A DNA stretch of 64,000 nucleotides from Phytohabitans sp037414955. GTDB lineage: Bacteria; Actinomycetota; Actinomycetes; Mycobacteriales; Micromonosporaceae. Where the stretch lies: NCBI GenBank assembly GCA_037414955.1, contig JBBEWH010000045.1, positions 5,677-69,676 of the forward strand. Reading direction: 5' to 3'. Both the position numbers and the translations under genes were made by a program. Position 1 is the stretch's first letter. Every line of letters starts with the position of its first letter. Below the pieces are notes generated by a model. That model was not told the origin of the DNA. It made no database searches and saw only the letters and a program-made list of their open reading frames with translations. This document shows positions 60,322 through 64,000 of this stretch, piece after piece.

Positions 60322-60957
60322 GTGACCAGCACGCTTCCCCGCCTGTCCGCGCGGCGGCTCGGCCTGATCGACTACCTCGCGGCGTGGGACGAGCAGCGCC
60401 GCGTCCACGACCTGGTGGCGTCCGGCGACGAGCCGGGCACCGTGCTCCTGCTCGAACATCCCAGCGTCTACACGGCCGGCAAGCGCACCGAGCCGTGGGA
60501 CCGCCCTCTCGACGGCACACCGGTGGTCGACGTCGACCGCGGCGGAAAGATCACCTGGCACGGACCGGGGCAGCTCGTCGGCTACCCGATCCTGCGCCTG
60601 TCCGAGCCGGTCGACGTCGTGGCCTACGTGCGCCGCGTCGAGCAGCTCCTCATCGACGTGTGCGCCGAGTTCGGCCTGACCGCCGGCCGGGTCGAGGGCC
60701 GCAGCGGCGTCTGGGTGCCGGAAGACGACCGTGGCCCCGCGCGCAAGGTGGCCGCGATCGGCATCCGGGTGGCGCGCGGCACCACGCTGCACGGCTTCTC
60801 GCTGAACTGCGACTGCGACCTGTCGGCCTACGACCGGATCGTCCCCTGCGGCATAGCCGACGCCGGCGTAACGACGATCAGCGCCGAGCTAGGCCACCCG
60901 GTAACGGTGGCCGAGACCCTCCCGGTAGTCGAACGCCACCTCCCCACCCTCCTCTAA
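60322..60957 (+). CDS. lipB: Octanoyl-ACP:protein N-octanoyltransferase
   Basis: 211 residues, GTG start with GAGGGA upstream. Motifs: LLLEHPSVYTAGKRT, GGKITWHGPGQLVGYPILRL, KVAAIGIRVARGTTLHGFSLN and the catalytic Cys in IVPCGIADAGVTT. It transfers octanoate to lipoyl domains such as those of SucB. The synthetase gene sits between it and lipA. Confidence 0.95.
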   Translation: MTSTLPRLSARRLGLIDYLAAWDEQRRVHDLVASGDEPGTVLLLEHPSVYTAGKRTEPWDRPLDGTPVVDVDRGGKITWHGPGQLVGYPILRLSEPVDVVAYVRRVEQLLIDVCAEFGLTAGRVEGRSGVWVPEDDRGPARKVAAIGIRVARGTTLHGFSLNCDCDLSAYDRIVPCGIADAGVTTISAELGHPVTVAETLPVVERHLPTLL

Positions 60958-60977
60958 CCCGCTCTAACTCGCTCTAA

Positions 60978-61045
60978 CCCGCCGATCTTGCACTTGTCAG
61001 GTCCAGTTGCCCGATTTGGCAGCTGACAAGTGCAAGATCGGCGGG
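60978..61045. repeat. 68-bp palindromic repeat, well-preserved copy
   Basis: Arms CCCGCCGATCTTGCACTTGT and its complement pair over about 23 bp around a centre with GCCCGATTTGGC. It lies at the convergent junction of lipB and the synthetase gene and could act as a bidirectional terminator. Confidence 0.9.
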
Positions 61046-61052
61046 AGAAGAG

Positions 61053-62294
61053 TTAGGGGGTGAGGCGGTGGCGGTCGCGGGGGAACGCGGTGACCTCGCG
61101 CACGTTCGCCGCGCCGGTTAGCTTCGCCACGAACCGCTCCAGGCCGATCGCGAACCCGCCGTGCGGCGGCATCCCGTGCCGGAAGGCGTCCACATAGGCC
61201 GCGTACGGCTCGACCGGCTCGCCGCGCGCGGCCAGGGCGGCCACGTAGTCCTCGTACCGGTGCAGCCGCTGCCCGCCCGTGATCAGCTCGACGCCGCGAA
61301 AGAGCAGGTCAAAACCGTTGGAGTAGCCGGGCCGCGCCGGGTCCGGGTGGGTGTAGAACGGCCGCTTCGCCATCGGGTACCCGGTGACGAACACGAAGTC
61401 CGACCCGTGCTCGCGCAGCGCCCACTCCCCGACCGCCCGCTCGTGTGCGGGCGCGAGGTCCGGCTCGTCGGCCGGCGCGCCGGCGATGGCCAGCGCGTCG
61501 GTGAAGTGCACCTCGGGAATCTTCTCGGGCACCGGCAGGTCGGCCGGCGCCATGCCGGCGAGCACCTCCCGCACCACCGCCATCACGTCCCGGTGGTCGT
61601 CGACGAAGCCCAGCTCCGCGTCGAGCGAGGTGTACTGCGCCAGGTGCCGGCCGGTGTCGTGCGGCTCGGCCCGGAACACCGGTCCCACCTCGTAGACCCG
61701 CTCGAACACGCCGACCATCAACTGCTTGTAGAACTGTGGCGACTGGGCCAGGTACGCCGGGCGCCCGAAGTAGTCGAGGGCGAAGACGTTGGCGCCGCTC
61801 TCCGTCGAGGACGCCACGATCTTCGGCGTGTGGATCTCGACGAAACGCAGCCTGTCCAGGGTGGAGCGGAAGCCGGCCGCCGCCGCCGCCGACGCCCGCA
61901 GCGCCCGGGCCCGGCTGGCGTGGCGCAGGGACAGCGGAGCGTGGTCGAGCTGCGCCGGCAGGCCGGCCGCCAGCTCGGGACGGAAGAGGTCGAAGGGCAG
62001 CGGCGCGGCGGCCGGCCCGAGCGGGCGTACCCGGGGGTCCACCACCTCGACCCCGGCCGGCGCCGCCGGGTTCGCGACCACCTCGCCGGTGACCTCGACG
62101 ACGGTCTCCTCCGTCAGCGCTTCGAGCTGGGCCCGCGCCGCCGGCGCGGTGACCACGACCTGGGCGAGCCCGCCGGCGTCCCGCAGGATCAGGAACGCCA
62201 CGGATTTCAGCAGCCGCCGCCGGTGTACCCAGCCGGCGAGCCGGACGGGTCCACCCACGTGGGCCGGGAGCTGGGTGGAAAGGATGCGTTGCAT
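61053..62294 (-). CDS. aspS2: Aspartyl-tRNA synthetase, short archaeal/eukaryotic-type (non-discriminating candidate)
   Basis: 413 residues from ATG (GAGGAGG upstream). N-terminal OB-fold anticodon domain (VRLAGWVHRRRLLKSVAFLILRD), then the class II catalytic core: motif 2 FRAEPHDTGRHLAQYTSLDAEL and motif 3 GFAIGLERFVAKL. It lacks the bacterial GAD insertion, so it is much shorter than ordinary bacterial AspRS. Such second AspRS enzymes often also charge tRNA-Asn. A T-box leader precedes it. Confidence 0.88.
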   Translation of the reverse strand: MQRILSTQLPAHVGGPVRLAGWVHRRRLLKSVAFLILRDAGGLAQVVVTAPAARAQLEALTEETVVEVTGEVVANPAAPAGVEVVDPRVRPLGPAAAPLPFDLFRPELAAGLPAQLDHAPLSLRHASRARALRASAAAAAGFRSTLDRLRFVEIHTPKIVASSTESGANVFALDYFGRPAYLAQSPQFYKQLMVGVFERVYEVGPVFRAEPHDTGRHLAQYTSLDAELGFVDDHRDVMAVVREVLAGMAPADLPVPEKIPEVHFTDALAIAGAPADEPDLAPAHERAVGEWALREHGSDFVFVTGYPMAKRPFYTHPDPARPGYSNGFDLLFRGVELITGGQRLHRYEDYVAALAARGEPVEPYAAYVDAFRHGMPPHGGFAIGLERFVAKLTGAANVREVTAFPRDRHRLTP

Positions 62295-62480
62295 TCGGCA
62301 CCTCCTCGTCATCGCGCAACGCGATCCCCGATGGAGCGCGGGCGAGCCGGGGAGCTCGCGGTGCCACCGCGCCTTCGCCCCGAGGAGGGGCCTCATTCAA
62401 CAAAGCGGCTCGGGAGTGTCTTCGCGCCCCGGCGCCGGACCACCGTCACAGCTGCTGGTGGCTCTCTCGGCCGGCGGATC
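62295..62480 (-). promoter_or_regulatory. T-box leader upstream of the aspartyl-tRNA synthetase
   Basis: The T-box core GGTGGCACCGCG is at 62368-62357 on the minus strand. Its variable base is C, which would pair with the G73 discriminator of tRNA-Asp or tRNA-Asn. A stem GCCACC/GGTGGT (62462-62457 with 62444-62439) encloses a loop ending in GAC, an Asp specifier candidate. The upstream CCTCCTC stretch can pair with the GAGGAGG ribosome site, suggesting translational control. Confidence 0.75.
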
Positions 62481-62616
62481 GGGGCGTTACTCGGTTCCGT
62501 CAGTGCCGTCCCGCCACCGTAACAAGATCACCCGTGGCGGGCATCACAATAACGACCGGGGTGAGGCTCGTCGCCTATTGTTCATGCGCGACCACGGTAA
62601 GCGTAGGCTCGCAATC

Positions 62617-63543
62617 GTGACCATCGCTCCCGAGGGACGGCGTCTGCTGCGCATCGAGGCGCGCAACGCGGAAACGCCGATCGAGCGCAAACCGCCGTGG
62701 ATCAAGGTCCGGGCCAAGATGGGGCCTGAGTACACCGAGCTGCGCGGCCTGGTCCAACGCGAGGGTCTGCACACGGTGTGTCAGGAGGCCGGCTGTCCCA
62801 ACATCTACGAGTGTTGGGAAGACCGCGAGGCCACGTTCCTCATCGGCGGCGATCAGTGCACGCGGCGGTGTGACTTCTGCCAGATCGACACCGGCAAGCC
62901 GGCGGAGTTCGACGCCGACGAGCCGCGCCGGGTGGGCGAATCCGTGGCCACGATGGGCCTGCGCTACGCGACGGTGACCGGGGTCGCCCGCGACGACCTG
63001 CCCGACGGCGGCGCCTGGTTGTATGCGGAGACCGTCCGGCAGATCCACAAGCTGCAGCCGGGATGCGGCGTCGAGCTGCTGATCCCCGACTTCAACGGCG
63101 AGCCCACCCAGCTCAGCGAGGTCTTCGCCGCCGAGCCCGAGGTGCTGGCGCACAACGTCGAGACCGTGCCGCGCATCTTCAAGCGCATCCGGCCGGCGTT
63201 CCGTTACGAGCGCTCGCTCGACGTGCTCACCCAGGCCCGGTCCGCCGGCCTGGTGACCAAGTCGAACCTCATCCTGGGCCTCGGCGAGGAGCGGCACGAG
63301 ATCAGCCAGGCGCTGCGCGACCTGCACGCGGCCGGCTGCGAGCTGGTCACCATCACGCAGTATCTGCGGCCCACCCCCCGGCACCACCCGGTGGAGCGCT
63401 GGGTCAAGCCCGAGGAGTTCGTCGAGCTGCAGGCGGAAGCCGAGCAGATCGGCTTCGCCGGCGTGATGAGCGGCCCCCTGGTCCGCTCGTCGTACCGCGC
63501 CGGCCGCCTCTACCAGCAGGCCCTAGCCGCCCGCGCTCACTAG
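62617..63543 (+). CDS. lipA: Lipoyl synthase
   Basis: 308 residues from GTG (MTIAPEGRRLLRIEARN). Two [4Fe-4S] sites: the auxiliary cluster cysteines in CQEAGCPNIYEC near residue 50 and the radical SAM motif CTRRCDFC near 85. It inserts two sulfurs into the octanoyl chain placed by LipB. A longer upstream frame through the divergent leader is not real. Confidence 0.95.
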   Translation: MTIAPEGRRLLRIEARNAETPIERKPPWIKVRAKMGPEYTELRGLVQREGLHTVCQEAGCPNIYECWEDREATFLIGGDQCTRRCDFCQIDTGKPAEFDADEPRRVGESVATMGLRYATVTGVARDDLPDGGAWLYAETVRQIHKLQPGCGVELLIPDFNGEPTQLSEVFAAEPEVLAHNVETVPRIFKRIRPAFRYERSLDVLTQARSAGLVTKSNLILGLGEERHEISQALRDLHAAGCELVTITQYLRPTPRHHPVERWVKPEEFVELQAEAEQIGFAGVMSGPLVRSSYRAGRLYQQALAARAH

Positions 63544-63552
63544 CCCGCCACG

Positions 63553-64000
63553 TTAGGCGAGGAGGCCCAGGCGGCGGGCTACCGCCGCGGCCTCGACGCG
63601 GTTGGCCACGTCTAGTTTGGCCAGGATGCGGGAGACGTGGACGCTTGCCGTCTTCGGGGAGATATAAAGCTCCTCGGCGATTTGGCGGTTGCTCAGGCCC
63701 TCCGCGACCAGGCGCACCACCTCGCGCTCCCGCTCGGTCAGCAGCTCGGTCTCGCTCGGGCCGGCCCGGCGCAGCCCGACCCGCCGCGCCAGCGTGTCGA
63801 GATCGTCGCGCAGGGCCCGGGCGTCGAGCTGAGCCGCGATGGCACCGGCCTCCTCGATGGCCTCGGCGACGAGGGCCCGGTCACCGGCCGCGGCCGCCGC
63901 CTCCGCATACCCCAACAGGGCGCGACCCAGCTCATACGGCTGGCCGTCGGGCGGGCGCGCGGGCCCCCCCCCGCGCCCCGGCGGCCCGGCCGGCGCGTGG
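63553..64000 (-). CDS. LuxR-family transcriptional regulator, C-terminal part (5' end outside window)
   Basis: At least 149 residues, open to the window edge. Helical segments (GQPYELGRALLGYAEAAAAA) are followed by the LuxR DNA-binding domain LLTEREREVVRLVAEGLSNRQIAEELYISPKTASVHVSRILAKL. The pattern fits the end of a large ATP-binding (MalT/LAL-like) LuxR regulator. A run of nine C at 63964-63972 lies in the coding frame. Confidence 0.85.
   Translation of the reverse strand, partial: HAPAGPPGRGGGPARPPDGQPYELGRALLGYAEAAAAAGDRALVAEAIEEAGAIAAQLDARALRDDLDTLARRVGLRRAGPSETELLTEREREVVRLVAEGLSNRQIAEELYISPKTASVHVSRILAKLDVANRVEAAAVARRLGLLA

Noticed and set aside
63964..63972. Run of nine C as a programmed or erroneous frameshift in the LuxR gene
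   Set aside because: The frame is open on both sides with plausible residues; the window ends too soon to judge.

Overview
The window is high-GC actinomycete DNA, most like a Micromonosporaceae chromosome. The evidence is frequent GTG starts, ATGA/GTGA stop-start overlaps, many SigE-type sigma factors and S-adenosyl methyltransferases, and actinobacterial core gene order (dxr-rip-ispG; cobT/cobS, gcvT, pepA, sucB, TIGR01777, lipB/lipA). The genus cannot be assigned from sequence alone. No rRNA, tRNA, CRISPR array or intact insertion sequence was seen.

Layout. 1-3.5 kb: the end of a GntR/FadR regulator, then a methyltransferase and a PAS-GGDEF-EAL protein on the minus strand. 3.5-14.5 kb: a protocatechuate (beta-ketoadipate) catabolic locus. 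A divergent promoter near 8.2-8.35 kb separates an ABC importer plus thiolase (minus) from pcaI-pcaJ-pcaH-pcaG-pcaB/D-pcaC and an IclR regulator (plus). 14.5-24.4 kb: PadR/HAAS pair, CPBP protease, Rieske oxidoreductase, GNAT enzyme, a sigma factor-EAL operon, a gene-poor 0.7 kb patch and a PadR gene with a clear operator. 24.5-28.2 kb: dxr-rip-ispG. 28.3-33.8 kb: MMPL exporter with TetR and twin operators, an FAD enzyme and an M50 protease. 33.9-36.4 kb: cobU-cobT fusion and cobS. 36.5-45.9 kb: a PIN toxin-antitoxin pair, gcvT, pepA, lpd, sucB and a TIGR01777 epimerase. 45.9-60.3 kb looks accessory: a secreted 4-Cys protein, a CooC-like ATPase operon, a membrane glycosyltransferase-like protein, a sigma/beta-propeller pair, an S33 peptidase, and an FGGY kinase plus aldolase-aminotransferase fusion plus PucR regulator. 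60.3-64 kb: lipB, a T-box-controlled archaeal-type aspartyl-tRNA synthetase, lipA and a LuxR-family C-terminus.

The most striking feature is repeats. A 56-bp palindrome with arms CATGATCAAGGCGTCC occurs in 19 full and 2 half copies, always between genes, and carries a stop codon in every frame. About a dozen genes take their stop codon or a short C-terminal tail from it, and cobS takes its start codon. Three further families were found: a 50-bp double palindrome built on GGAAGGGACCCTTCC (4 copies, two of them inside one coding sequence), a 68-bp palindrome (2 copies, one at the join of a PcaB-PcaD fusion), and a 45-48 bp palindrome (2 inverted copies in the gene-poor patch).

Working together, the pca locus would import an aromatic acid and convert protocatechuate to acetyl-CoA and succinyl-CoA. 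The lipoate genes (lipA, lipB) serve the 2-oxoacid dehydrogenase (sucB, lpd), with gcvT from the glycine cleavage system also nearby. The kinase/aldolase-aminotransferase/PucR module is the best candidate for an undescribed catabolic route.
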